A stretch of DNA of 64,000 nucleotides from Pseudonocardia oceani (GCF_019263585.2 NZ_JADQDF010000001.1:3410001-3474000); one strand, 5' to 3'. Positions 24,697-32,834 are shown, counted from the first letter of the stretch. Numbers and translations are program-made. The notes: a model not told the origin generated them from the letters alone.

Positions 24697-25464
24697 ATGG
24701 CTGTTCAGCTGCCCACTTCCACCGACGTCCGCAAGGCCCGCGCCCAGGCCGCGCAGAACGTGTCCCAGCGCGCCGAGGTCGCTCGCACCCCGCTGCTGGC
24801 CGTTCTCGGTGCCGGCGACTACGCCTACTCCACCGTGACCAAGGCCGTCGTCGACGCCCGGGCCCGCGCCGAGGAGGCCGCCAACCGCGCCGCCGAGCTG
24901 CCCCAGCGCCTCTCGCCCGAGAGCCTGCGCCAGCTGGTCGCCGACCTGCGCGCCGACGCCGAGGAGCGCTACACCGGCTTCGCCGAGCGCGGCGAGAAGA
25001 CCTGGGGCCGCATCCGCAAGCAGCCGCAGGTGAAGAACGCCATCTCGACGATCGAGACCTACACCGACAAGCTCGACGCCCGCGTCGACGTGCTGGTGGA
25101 CGACGCGCACGACGTCGCCGAGAAGGCGCTGTCGACCGTCACCCGCCAGACGCGCTCCACCGGTGAGAAGGCCGCCCGCGCCACCCAGGAGTTCGCCGCC
25201 GAGACCGCGGAGGCCGTGTCCGAGGTCGCCAAGGACGCCTCCGAGGTCGCGAAGGACGCCTCCGACAAGGTCGCCGACGCCGGTGACGACGCCGCCGCCG
25301 CGATCAACGAGACCGGCGACGAGGTCGCCGGCGCCACGCGTTCGGCGAGCCGCAAGGCCGCCAACCGCACGGCGCCCAAGACCACCACCCCGAAGGCCAC
25401 CGCCCCCAAGGCCGCGGCCCCCAAGCCGGCCGCGCGCCGCACCAACGGGTCGGCCTCCAGCTGA
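24697..25464 (+). CDS. hbhA: Heparin-binding hemagglutinin (HbhA) homologue
   Basis: 255 residues. A conserved N-terminal helical domain (TPLLAVLGAGDYAYSTVTKAV, then LPQRLSPESLRQLVADLRAD) matches HbhA, followed by a long Ala/Glu/Lys coiled coil and a Lys/Ala/Pro tail (KATAPKAAAPKPAARR) like the HbhA heparin-binding C-terminus. In mycobacteria the protein links lipid bodies or membrane and surface adhesion; in a non-pathogen the envelope/lipid role is more likely. Start ATG 24697 has AAGGAG 8 nt upstream and lies 5 bp after the XRE stop. Confidence 0.85.
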   Translation: MAVQLPTSTDVRKARAQAAQNVSQRAEVARTPLLAVLGAGDYAYSTVTKAVVDARARAEEAANRAAELPQRLSPESLRQLVADLRADAEERYTGFAERGEKTWGRIRKQPQVKNAISTIETYTDKLDARVDVLVDDAHDVAEKALSTVTRQTRSTGEKAARATQEFAAETAEAVSEVAKDASEVAKDASDKVADAGDDAAAAINETGDEVAGATRSASRKAANRTAPKTTTPKATAPKAAAPKPAARRTNGSASS

Positions 25465-25481
25465 TCCACCGCACGTCCGCG

Positions 25482-25516
25482 CAGCGCCCCCGGAGCCTCC
25501 CGCTCCGGGGGCGCTG
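25482..25516 (+). terminator. Hairpin terminator after hbhA
   Basis: Perfect 15-bp stem CAGCGCCCCCGGAGC / GCTCCGGGGGCGCTG with a 5-nt loop, 18 bp after the hbhA stop. Confidence 0.75.
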
Positions 25517-25549
25517 TGCTGTCCGCGGCCTCCGGGTACATTGACGGGC

Positions 25550-25864
25550 GTGTACGAGTTCCTCGATGTCCTGGATAACTACATCCTGTGGGGCATCGGG
25601 CTGCTCGCGATCCCCGTCGGCGGCTTCGCCTTCGTGCACGCGCTCATGCAGCGGGCCGACGCGTTCACCGCGGCCGACAGGCTCACCAAGCCCGCGTGGC
25701 TCGGCATCACCGGCGCCAGCGTCCTGATCCTCGTCGTCTTCTACGGCGGGCTGGGCAGCAGCGGCTCCCTGTTCTGGTTGGCCGCGCTCGTGGCGTCGCT
25801 GGTCTACATCGTCGACGTCCGCCCGGCCATCGTCGGCGTGCAGGGCGGCGGACCGCACTGGTGA
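25550..25864 (+). CDS. DUF2516 membrane protein (Rv0476-like)
   Basis: 104 residues, three hydrophobic helices (YILWGIGLLAIPVGGFAFVH; LGITGASVLILVVFYG; SLFWLAALVASLVYIVD) and a conserved RPAI near the C-terminus. Start GTG 25550. Its stop overlaps the next gene's GTG by 4 bp. Function unknown. Confidence 0.85.
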   Translation: MYEFLDVLDNYILWGIGLLAIPVGGFAFVHALMQRADAFTAADRLTKPAWLGITGASVLILVVFYGGLGSSGSLFWLAALVASLVYIVDVRPAIVGVQGGGPHW

Positions 25865-26409
25865 GCCGGCCCGTCCTCGGCTCGTTGACCGCGGTGCCGG
25901 CGCTCGACCGGCCCGACCTGCTCGCCGACCCGGTCGCCCGCGCGCTCAAGGACCTGGATCCCGCCGACGCCGCCCTCGTCGGCGTCGCCGAGATCGACCC
26001 GGCGCTCGCCGACACCGCGGAGTTCTGCGCCGCCTACGGCTCCCCGCTCGACGGCTCCGCCAACTGCGTCGTCGTGGCCGGGCGCCGCGGCGAGTCCGTC
26101 CGGTACGCCGCCTGCCTGGTGCTCGCCACGACCCGCGCCGACGTCAACGGCCTGGTGCGCCGCCGCCTCGACGCCCGCAAGGCCTCCTTCGCCCCGATGG
26201 ACGACGCCGTGGCGATCACGGGCATGGAGTACGGCGGCATCACCCCGGTCGGCCTGCCCGCCGACTGGCCCCTGCTCGTCGACGCGGCGGTGGCGGCCGC
26301 GCCCGCCGTCGTCATCGGGTCGGGGGTGCGGCACTCCAAGCTCGCCCTGCCCGGGGAGCTCGCCGCCCGCCTGTCCGGTGCCGAGGTCGTCGAGGGCCTC
26401 GGTCACTGA
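25861..26409 (+). CDS. YbaK/EbsC-type aminoacyl-tRNA deacylase domain protein
   Basis: 182 residues forming one YbaK/ProRS-editing domain. Conserved parts: NCVVVAGRRG, DVNGLVRRRLDARKASFAPMDDAV (with the catalytic-type Lys), TGMEYGGITPVGLP. Such proteins hydrolyse mischarged tRNA. Translationally coupled (GTGA) to DUF2516. The recognisable sequence of the broken kinase begins within a few bases after its stop. Confidence 0.85.
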   Translation: MSRPVLGSLTAVPALDRPDLLADPVARALKDLDPADAALVGVAEIDPALADTAEFCAAYGSPLDGSANCVVVAGRRGESVRYAACLVLATTRADVNGLVRRRLDARKASFAPMDDAVAITGMEYGGITPVGLPADWPLLVDAAVAAAPAVVIGSGVRHSKLALPGELAARLSGAEVVEGLGH

Positions 26410-26411
26410 AG

Positions 26412-26966
26412 TCGGCGGTACCGCCGGGCGCGTTCCTCACGGTACCGGCTCGTCCTCGTACGTACAGCGGTCCCTTCCTCGACGCCAACGGGCGGGAGCG
26501 CCGTCCGCGAGGCCGGCCGGGGCACGGTCCCGAAGCCATCGCGGCAGCTCTGTCGGACTGCGCCGCACCGGCGGGTTCGGGGCTGTCGGACGCACTCGAG
26601 GCCTTCGCGGGTTACGTCGTCCTCGACGCCTGGGTGGCGAACCAGGACAGGCACGACCAGAACTGGGCAGTACTGCGCAGTACGGTGGACTCTCTGCCGC
26701 TCGTCCTGGCGTCGTCCTACGACCACGCGAGCAGCGTCGGGTTCAACCTGACCGACGACAAGCGGAGGGCGGTGCCGGAGCGTCCCGACGGTTCGTCGCA
26801 CTTCGTCCGACGCGCCAGGGCGGATTGGTTCGAGCACGACCCGGACACGCCCAAGGCGCAACGTGCCACATTGGTCGACGTCGCCGAGCGGGTGCTGCGC
26901 ACCGCCGGCTGGGAGACGGAGTCCCTCTGGCGTGGACGACTCGAACGGGTCGACAACGGGCGTTGA
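26412..26966 (+). pseudogene. 5'-truncated HipA-like kinase
   Basis: The frame reads continuously from the ybaK stop to TGA 26964-26966. It retains the HipA-type C-lobe: FAGYVVLDAWVANQDRHDQNW carries the catalytic D/N loop, first 20 residues of which are diagnostic, and LASSYDHASSVGFNL the metal-binding segment. The N-lobe with the ATP-binding loop is absent, and no plausible start codon precedes the homology. The best internal start is GTG 26634 (110 residues). A deletion that joined the ybaK end to the kinase interior is the simplest reading. Base composition is visibly less G/C-rich than neighbours, suggesting acquired DNA. Confidence 0.65.
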
Positions 26967-27738
26967 TGAATCGGTGACCGAGCAGGCACCAGGTCTCGCG
27001 TCCGACCCGTCCTGGGACGCGGGGAGGTCTCAGGGGCGGCTCGTGGTGGCCTGGCAGAACCCGGAGAGTCGACGGATCGCGCCGGTCGCGCTGCTGGACC
27101 ACGGGCACGACGAGTACCGCTTCCGCTACTTGCGACCAGCGCTGCTCGTTCCGGGCTTCCGTCCGTTCCTGAACTTCCCGGACTGGAGAACCGACTACCG
27201 CAGTGAACGGCTGTTCCCGCTCTTCGCACCGCGGATCATGAGCCCGCGCCGACCCGACTTCCAGGCGTTCCTCCGCCAGCTGGATCTCGCTCCGGGCGCG
27301 ACCCCATGGGAGCAGCTCGCTCGTTCCGGGGGGCGGAGCAGCGGGGACACGATCCAGGTCTTCCCCGTGCCGGCGGTCGGCGCCGACGGGTCGACGACGT
27401 GCATGTTCCTGGTGCACGGCGTGCGCTACTGCAACGAGGGTCGTCTCCCGCCGCTCGTGCGTGGGCGCGAGGTGGAGCTCGTTCCCGAGCCCACCAATCC
27501 GAAGAACCCGCTCGCGGTGCAGGTCGTCGTCGACGGCACTCCCATCGGCTGGGTTCCCGACCTGCTCCTCGACTACGTCCGTGGAGTGCGCGAGGCGGGC
27601 AGCGTCCGGACGGTCGTCCAGCACGTGAACGGACCCGAAGCGCCACCGCACCTCCGAGTCCTCCTGCGCCTCGAGGGATCTCTGTCGAACGGCCGCCGTC
27701 CGATGGCCGGGTCCGACTGGGAGACCTTCAGCGGGTAG
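26932..27738 (+). CDS. HipS-like (HipA N1) plus HIRAN domain protein
   Basis: 268 residues. Residues about 28-145 resemble the HipA N-subdomain 1 / HipS fold: GRLVVAWQNPESRRIAPVAL, YRFRYL, SERLFPLFAPRIMS and PWEQLARSGGRSSGDTIQV, the last parallel to FDLLSEIGRDSVGAV of HipA. Residues about 160-235 form a HIRAN domain (GREVELVPEPTNPKNPLAV, DGTPIGWVPDLLLDYV), a fold that binds DNA ends in HLTF-type proteins. It directly follows the truncated kinase, overlapping it by 35 bp from GTG 26932; GTG 26974 is the alternative. This is a split-HipA arrangement reminiscent of HipBST, with HIRAN in addition. Activity is inferred only. Confidence 0.65.
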   Translation: MDDSNGSTTGVDESVTEQAPGLASDPSWDAGRSQGRLVVAWQNPESRRIAPVALLDHGHDEYRFRYLRPALLVPGFRPFLNFPDWRTDYRSERLFPLFAPRIMSPRRPDFQAFLRQLDLAPGATPWEQLARSGGRSSGDTIQVFPVPAVGADGSTTCMFLVHGVRYCNEGRLPPLVRGREVELVPEPTNPKNPLAVQVVVDGTPIGWVPDLLLDYVRGVREAGSVRTVVQHVNGPEAPPHLRVLLRLEGSLSNGRRPMAGSDWETFSG

Positions 27739-27784
27739 AGCCGGCTCCGCTCAAGGTTCCTGAGTTCACTCACAGCGTACTTCC

Positions 27785-27806
27785 TTGAACGCTGGAACAT
27801 GTTCAA
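27785..27806. promoter_or_regulatory. Dyad upstream of lon
   Basis: TTGAAC (27785-27790) and GTTCAA (27801-27806) are inverted repeats 10 bp apart. TTGAAC could also be a -35 element with TGTAAC (27810-27815) as -10. A second smaller dyad, TGAGT-TC-ACTCA, lies at 27761-27772. Neither fits the HspR HAIR or CIRCE consensus well. A role in lon control is inferred from position. Confidence 0.4.
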
Positions 27807-27828
27807 CGCTGTAACTGTTGGACCGGAC

Positions 27829-30138
27829 ATGACAGAGACGCTGAAGCTGCCGGTGCTTCCGCTCGCCGACTCGGTGGTGCTGCCCGGCATGGTGGTTCCC
27901 GTTCGACTCGACGACTCCGAGGTCCAGGCGGCGGTCGACGCAGCGCAGAGCGTCGACCGCAAGGTCCTGGTCGTCCCCCGCCTCGACGGCAGGTACGCCG
28001 CCGTGGGCACGATCGCCGTCCTCGAGCAGGTCGGCAGGCTCCCCAGCGGGGAGCGCGCAGCCGTGGTGCGCGGCGAGGGCCGCGCGCAGATCGGGTCCGG
28101 CGTGACCGGCCCCGGTGCCGCCCTCTGGGTGGAGGCCACCCCCGTCGAGGACGGGCCCGTCACCGGGCACGCGACGGAGCTGGCGAAGGAGTACAAGGCG
28201 CTGGTCGTCGGCATCCTGCAGCAGCGGGGCGCCTGGCAGGTCATCGACTCGGTGCAGCAGATCACCGACCCCGGCCAGCTCGCCGACACTGCGGGGTGGG
28301 CCTCCTACCTCGACCTGGAGCACAAGGCCCAGCTGCTCGCCGAGACCGACGTGGTCAAGCGGCTCGAGCTGCTGGTCGAGTGGACCCGCGCGCACGTCGC
28401 CGAGCAGGAGGTCTCCGAGAAGATCTCGCACGACGTCCGCGAGGGCATGGAGAAGACCCAGCGCGAGTTCCTGCTGCGCCAGCAGCTGGCCGCGATCCGC
28501 AAGGAGCTGGGGGAGGGCGAGCCCGACGGATCGGACGACTACCGCGCCCGCGTGGAGTCCGCCGACCTGCCCGAGCACGTCCGCACGGCGGCGCTGACCG
28601 AGGTCGGCAAGCTGGAGCGCGCGTCGGACCAGAGCCCGGAGTCGGGCTGGATCCGCACGTGGCTCGACACCGTCCTCGACATCCCGTGGACCGGGTCGAC
28701 CACCGACAACACGGACCTGAAGGCGGCCCGGGCCATCCTGGACGCCGACCACGCCGGCCTCGACGACGTCAAGGAGCGGCTGATCGAGTTCCTGGCCGTC
28801 CGCGCCCGTCGGGACCGCAAGGGCATGGAGAAGGTCGGCGGCCGCGGCTCCGGCGCGGTGCTGTCGCTCGTCGGCCCGCCCGGCGTCGGCAAGACCTCGC
28901 TCGGGGAGTCCGTGGCGCACGCGCTCGGGCGCAAGTTCGTCCGCGTGGCGCTGGGCGGCGTCCGCGACGAGGCCGAGATCCGGGGCCACCGGCGCACCTA
29001 CGTCGGCGCGCTGCCCGGCCGGATCGTCCGCGCGATCCGCGAGGCCGGCACGATGAACCCCGTCGTGCTGCTCGACGAGATCGACAAGGTCGGCAGCGAC
29101 TTCCGGGGCGACCCGACGGCCGCGCTGCTCGAGGTGCTCGACCCGGCGCAGAACCACACGTTCCGCGACCACTACCTCGAGGTCGACCTCGACCTGTCCG
29201 ACGTGCTGTTCCTGGCCACCGCCAACGGCTTCGACACGATCCCCGGCCCGCTGCTCGACCGCATGGAGGTCGTGACGCTGGACGGCTACACGGAGGCGGA
29301 GAAGGTCGCCATCGCGCGCGACCACCTGCTGCCCCGGCAGATCGAGAAGGCCGGCCTCGACCCGTCCGACGTGGAGTTCACCGACGTCGCCCTGTCGATG
29401 ATCGCCGCCGAGTACACCCGCGAGGCGGGCGTGCGGCAGCTGGAGCGGGGCCTGGCCAAGGCGCTGCGCAAGGTGGCCGTGCGGCTCGACGACGAGACCG
29501 TCGAGCGGCCGGTGCACATCGACGCCGACGCGCTCGTCACGTTCCTCGGACGGCCGAAGTTCACCCCCGAGTCGGCCGAGCGCACCTCGGTGCCCGGCGT
29601 CGCGACGGGGCTGGCCGTGACCGGGGCGGGCGGCGACGTCCTGTTCATCGAGGCCACGGCCATGGACGGGGACCCCGGCCTGACGCTCACCGGACAGCTC
29701 GGTGACGTCATGAAGGAGTCGGTGTCGATCGCGCTGAGCTACCTGCGGTCGAAGGGCCTGGCGGGTGACCTGGCGTCGCGCAAGCTGCACGTGCACGTGC
29801 CGGCGGGCGCGGTCCCGAAGGACGGGCCGAGCGCGGGCGTCACGATGACGACGGCGCTGGCCTCGCTCGCCAGCGGGCGGCCGGTGAAGGCGTCGGTGGG
29901 CATGACCGGTGAGGTCACGCTGCAGGGCAAGGTCCTCCCGATCGGCGGGGTCAAGCAGAAGCTGCTGGCCGCGCACCGGGCCGGGCTGACCGACGTCATC
30001 ATCCCCAAGCGCAACGAGCCCGACCTGGACGACCTGCCCGAGGGCATCCGCGGCGAGCTGCGGATCCACCCGGTGGCCGACGTCGCCGAGGTCCTGGAGC
30101 TGGCCCTGGAGCCGGCCGAGGTGACCGCGGCGGCCTGA
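27829..30138 (+). CDS. lon: ATP-dependent protease Lon
   Basis: 769 residues. N-terminal LON substrate domain (LKLPVLPLADSVVLPGMVVP), central AAA+ module with Walker A GPPGVGKTS and Walker B VVLLDEIDK, sensor region, and a C-terminal serine protease with the Ser-Lys dyad in KDGPSAGVTM and GGVKQKLL. It degrades misfolded and regulatory proteins in the cytoplasm. I prefer ATG 27829 (MTETLKLPV) to ATG 27799, because the latter lies inside the upstream dyad and adds a non-conserved tail. Transcription ends in a 19-bp hairpin. Confidence 0.95.
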   Translation: MTETLKLPVLPLADSVVLPGMVVPVRLDDSEVQAAVDAAQSVDRKVLVVPRLDGRYAAVGTIAVLEQVGRLPSGERAAVVRGEGRAQIGSGVTGPGAALWVEATPVEDGPVTGHATELAKEYKALVVGILQQRGAWQVIDSVQQITDPGQLADTAGWASYLDLEHKAQLLAETDVVKRLELLVEWTRAHVAEQEVSEKISHDVREGMEKTQREFLLRQQLAAIRKELGEGEPDGSDDYRARVESADLPEHVRTAALTEVGKLERASDQSPESGWIRTWLDTVLDIPWTGSTTDNTDLKAARAILDADHAGLDDVKERLIEFLAVRARRDRKGMEKVGGRGSGAVLSLVGPPGVGKTSLGESVAHALGRKFVRVALGGVRDEAEIRGHRRTYVGALPGRIVRAIREAGTMNPVVLLDEIDKVGSDFRGDPTAALLEVLDPAQNHTFRDHYLEVDLDLSDVLFLATANGFDTIPGPLLDRMEVVTLDGYTEAEKVAIARDHLLPRQIEKAGLDPSDVEFTDVALSMIAAEYTREAGVRQLERGLAKALRKVAVRLDDETVERPVHIDADALVTFLGRPKFTPESAERTSVPGVATGLAVTGAGGDVLFIEATAMDGDPGLTLTGQLGDVMKESVSIALSYLRSKGLAGDLASRKLHVHVPAGAVPKDGPSAGVTMTTALASLASGRPVKASVGMTGEVTLQGKVLPIGGVKQKLLAAHRAGLTDVIIPKRNEPDLDDLPEGIRGELRIHPVADVAEVLELALEPAEVTAAA

Positions 30139-30150
30139 TCCCCGCACTAG

Positions 30151-30197
30151 GCGAACGGCACTTCCACCCGATGACGTTGGGTGGAAGTGCCGTTCGC
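30151..30197. terminator. Intergenic hairpin, copy 2 of a shared element
   Basis: Perfect 19-bp stem GCGAACGGCACTTCCACCC / GGGTGGAAGTGCCGTTCGC with a 9-nt loop, 12 bp after the lon stop. The outer 12 bases GCGAACGGCACT are identical to those of the hairpin after DUF445. Confidence 0.75.
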
Positions 30198-30374
30198 GTT
30201 CGTGGAGCGGACGATCAGGTCCCCCACCAGTCCGTGCAGACGATCGAGCTGGCGTCGTACTGGGACTCCTCCTCGACCGTGACGTACTCACTCTGCGTGC
30301 AGGCCCGCACCGAGTAGGGGTAGGAGGCGTCGGACACACCGGTGTGCGTCACGTCGGTCACGGGTGCCTCGGCC

Positions 30375-30506
30375 GTGGATGCGTCACTGGCCAACCCGAT
30401 CGGCACCGCCGTCGGCCCTGGCGGCGAGATCTACGTCCTGGAGCTGAGCAGCAGCCGGGTGCTGCAGATCCTGAGCGACGGCACGGTGGCCGTGGTCCTC
30501 GAGTGA
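30375..30506 (+). pseudogene. NHL-repeat propeller remnant
   Basis: In the 427-bp gap between lon and the arsR-type gene, one frame reads ANPIGTAVGPGGEIYVLELS followed by SSRVLQILSDGTVAVVLE and TGA 30504-30506. This is one C-terminal blade of an NHL-type beta-propeller as in ScyD/E-like secreted proteins. The rest of the gene is gone. Bases 30198-30374 show nothing I can name. Confidence 0.4.
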
Positions 30507-30565
30507 GGGCCGCCGTCGACGGGCAGGTGACGACCCGGACCTCCCCGTTTCCCCATGCGTAACTG

Positions 30566-30578
30566 ATGTGTTACACAT
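30566..30578. promoter_or_regulatory. ArsR-type operator overlapping the start codon
   Basis: ATGTGTTACACAT is a perfect dyad around a central T. It includes the first candidate ATG (30566) of the arsR-type gene, so autoregulation through promoter/start occlusion is likely. Confidence 0.55.
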
Positions 30579-30949
30579 ATCAGGTGCTCGTCCTCGCCGC
30601 GCTCGCCGACCCGGTCCGCCGGCAGATCGTCGAGCTCCTGGGCGCGGGGGAGAGCACGGCGGGCGCGATCGCGGAGCGGTTCCCGGTGTCGCGGCCGGCC
30701 GTCAGCCGGCACCTGCGCGTGCTGCGGGAGTCCGGTCTCGTCACCTCGCGGGTGGCGGGCCAGCACCGCGTGTACGCGCTCGACCGCGCCCCGCTCGCAG
30801 AGCTGGACCGCTGGCTCGACGGGTTCCGCCCGCTGCGCGCCGCGCCGGGCCCCGCCGGGCGCCTGGACGCCCTGGACACCGAGATGCACCGCGGCCGGCG
30901 GCAGCGCCGCGCCGCCGGAGGAGGAGACCCCGATGAGCGCACCGCGTGA
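30566..30949 (+). CDS. ArsR family transcriptional regulator
   Basis: 127 residues. Winged helix: LAALADPVRRQIVELLGAGE, IAERFPVSRPAVSRHLRVLRE, then a YALDR wing. No metal-binding Cys/His cluster is visible, so it belongs to the metal-independent group that pairs with SRPBCC genes. ATG 30566 lies in the operator dyad and GTG 30584 is an equally possible start. It overlaps the SRPBCC gene by 17 bp. Confidence 0.85.
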   Translation: MCYTYQVLVLAALADPVRRQIVELLGAGESTAGAIAERFPVSRPAVSRHLRVLRESGLVTSRVAGQHRVYALDRAPLAELDRWLDGFRPLRAAPGPAGRLDALDTEMHRGRRQRRAAGGGDPDERTA

Positions 30950-31400
30950 GATCGTCCTGCGCAAGGAGTTCCCGGACCCCGTCGACGACGTGTGGTCGGC
31001 CGTCACCGACTCCGAGCGCCTGGGCCGCTGGTTCGGCACCTACACCGGGCGCGGTCGGGTCGGCGGCACCGTCGAGTTCACCGTCACCGGCGAGGTCGAC
31101 GCGGGCGGCGAGGTGGCGCAGCCGGTCACGGTGACCATCCACGAGTGCGACGCCCCGCGCCGGCTCGTCGTCGACATCCCGGAGGACGCGAGCCGATCGT
31201 GGCGGGTGGCCGTCGACATCGAGCCGGCCGGGACCGGCGCGGTGCTCGTGTTCACCCAGGCGGCGGTCGAGGGCCTGGACGACGCCGACATCGCCGCGGG
31301 ATGGCGCTGGTACCTCGACCGGCTCGAGGCGTCGATGCACGGCACCGAGATGCCGCAGTGGCAGGACTACGTGCCGTCCTCGGAGGGCGCGTCCTCCTAG
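30933..31400 (+). CDS. SRPBCC (AHSA1-like) domain protein
   Basis: 155 residues. Helix-grip fold typical of START/AHSA1 proteins: IVLRKEFPDPVDDVWSAVTD, LGRWFGTYTG, and a long C-terminal helix (ADIAAGWRWYLDRLEASMHG). It probably binds a hydrophobic ligand. ArsR-SRPBCC operons are widespread in actinobacteria but of unknown physiology. Confidence 0.88.
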   Translation: MSAPREIVLRKEFPDPVDDVWSAVTDSERLGRWFGTYTGRGRVGGTVEFTVTGEVDAGGEVAQPVTVTIHECDAPRRLVVDIPEDASRSWRVAVDIEPAGTGAVLVFTQAAVEGLDDADIAAGWRWYLDRLEASMHGTEMPQWQDYVPSSEGASS

Positions 31401-31431
31401 CGGAACAGCCCTGCCGGCGAAGACGCCCCGG

Positions 31432-32325
31432 CTACCGGAACACCACGGTCCGGTTGCCGTGCACGAGCACCCGGTCCTCCAGGTGCCAGCGCAGCCCGCG
31501 GGAGAGCACGAGGCGCTCGATGTCGCGGCCGCGGCGGACCATGTCGGCCGCCGTGTCGCCGTGGTCGACCCGGATGACGTCCTGCTCCACGATCGGCCCG
31601 GCGTCGAGGTCGGCCGTGACGTAGTGGCAGGTGGCCCCGATCAGCTTGACGCCCCGCGCGTACGCCTGGTGGTAGGGCTTCGCGCCCGCGAACGAGGGCA
31701 GGAAGCTGTGGTGGATGTTGAGCGCGCGCCCGGCCCACCGCTCGCACAGGTGGGCGGGCAGGACCTGCATGAAGCGGGCCAGCACGACGGCGTCGGGCTC
31801 GTGGGAGTCGACGATCTCCCGCACCCGCTCGAACGACTCGACCTTGCCCGCCTCGCGACGCGGGTCGCCCGCGGCCGGGAACGGCACGTGGTGGAACGGC
31901 ACGCCGTGCGCGCGCACGATGTCGCCGAGCCCATCGTGGTTGCCGACCACGGCCTCCAGGCTCACCGGCAGCTCGCCGCTCGACGCGCGGCCGAGCAGGT
32001 CGTGCAGGCAGTGCGTCTCCTTGCTGACGAGCACCACCGCCCGCTTGGGCACGGCGGTGTCGCTGACGGTCCAGCGCGACTGCGGGCCGATCGCGGCCGC
32101 CACCGCGGCGAAGCGCTCGCGCAGCTCGTCGGCGTCGAAGGGCAGGGAGTCGGCGCGCACGACCTGGCGGGTGAAGAACCAGCCGGTACTCGGGTCGGAG
32201 TGGTAGCCCGCCTCGACGATCCACCCGCCGGCGTCGGCGAGGAACGTGGAGATCCGGGCGACGACGCCGGTGGTGTCGGGGCAGCTCAGCGTGATGACGT
32301 AACGGTGCTCCGTGCTCGGTTCCAC
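31432..32325 (-). CDS. purU: Formyltetrahydrofolate deformylase
   Basis: 297 residues. N-terminal ACT domain (YVITLSCPDTTGVVARISTF) and C-terminal formyltransferase-like catalytic domain with NIHHSFLPSFAGAKPYHQAY and the Asp in YVTADLDAGPIVEQ. It hydrolyses 10-formyl-THF to formate and THF, balancing one-carbon pools. Start GTG 32325 lies 2 bp after the DUF2505 stop, so the two are co-transcribed; the frame extension to 32352 would overlap. Confidence 0.92.
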   Translation of the reverse strand: MEPSTEHRYVITLSCPDTTGVVARISTFLADAGGWIVEAGYHSDPSTGWFFTRQVVRADSLPFDADELRERFAAVAAAIGPQSRWTVSDTAVPKRAVVLVSKETHCLHDLLGRASSGELPVSLEAVVGNHDGLGDIVRAHGVPFHHVPFPAAGDPRREAGKVESFERVREIVDSHEPDAVVLARFMQVLPAHLCERWAGRALNIHHSFLPSFAGAKPYHQAYARGVKLIGATCHYVTADLDAGPIVEQDVIRVDHGDTAADMVRRGRDIERLVLSRGLRWHLEDRVLVHGNRTVVFR

Positions 32326-32327
32326 CG

Positions 32328-32834
32328 TCAGTGGTGCTTCCCGTCGAGCCACTCGAGCGTGAACGCCGTCTCCGCGGCCAGCAGCTGCTGCACCTGGTCG
32401 GCGATCACGGCCTCGATCTTCCCGCCGAGGAACGGCACCTTCACGGTGACGTCGGCGCGCACGAGCAGCTCGCTGCCGGATCCGGTGTCGCGCAGCTCCA
32501 ACGTGCCGACGGCCGACGCGGGCGTGCCGGGGATCTGCACGTCGACGTCACCGCGGTGGCGCCCGGGCGCCTCGCGGCGCAGCGACTCGGTGCGCTGGAC
32601 GACGAGGTTGCCGCTGACCAGCGAGCTGACGATGGAGGGCAGCGCGGCCTCGTCGACGCCGTGGCGGATCGTGTACCGCCCGCTGCCCTCGTGCACCTCG
32701 TGCGCCAGGAGCTTGGCCCCCGGGCCGCCGAGCTGCACCAGGCGGGCGCGCAGGTACTCCTCGTCGAGCATCACCGCGGCGACGTCGTCGGCACCGTGCG
32801 GCGACGACGACCGGTAGTCGATCTGACGTGACAT
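32328..32834 (-). CDS. DUF2505 protein (SRPBCC-like)
   Basis: 168 residues with the DUF2505 signature: start ([18 protein letters not shown]), an antiparallel sheet region and [21 protein letters not shown]. It is a START-like fold of unknown ligand, common next to murB or purU in actinobacteria. Divergent from murB across 15 bp, so the promoters must overlap. Confidence 0.85.
   Translation of the reverse strand: MSRQIDYRSSSPHGADDVAAVMLDEEYLRARLVQLGGPGAKLLAHEVHEGSGRYTIRHGVDEAALPSIVSSLVSGNLVVQRTESLRREAPGRHRGDVDVQIPGTPASAVGTLELRDTGSGSELLVRADVTVKVPFLGGKIEAVIADQVQQLLAAETAFTLEWLDGKHH

Noticed and set aside
27751..27772. HAIR element (HspR site) before lon
   Set aside because: Only half-site-like fragments (CTCAAG, CTGAGT) are present with wrong spacing and orientation.
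27766..30339. 857-codon minus-strand frame opposite lon
   Set aside because: Composition (His, Arg, Val, Gln, Asp) is that of the antisense frame of a GC-rich gene, and lon is unambiguous.
30215..30406. 63-codon minus-strand ORF
   Set aside because: It overlaps the NHL remnant and lacks a ribosome site or signal peptide. The C-terminal CTDWWGT is suggestive of a relic, but I would not call a gene.
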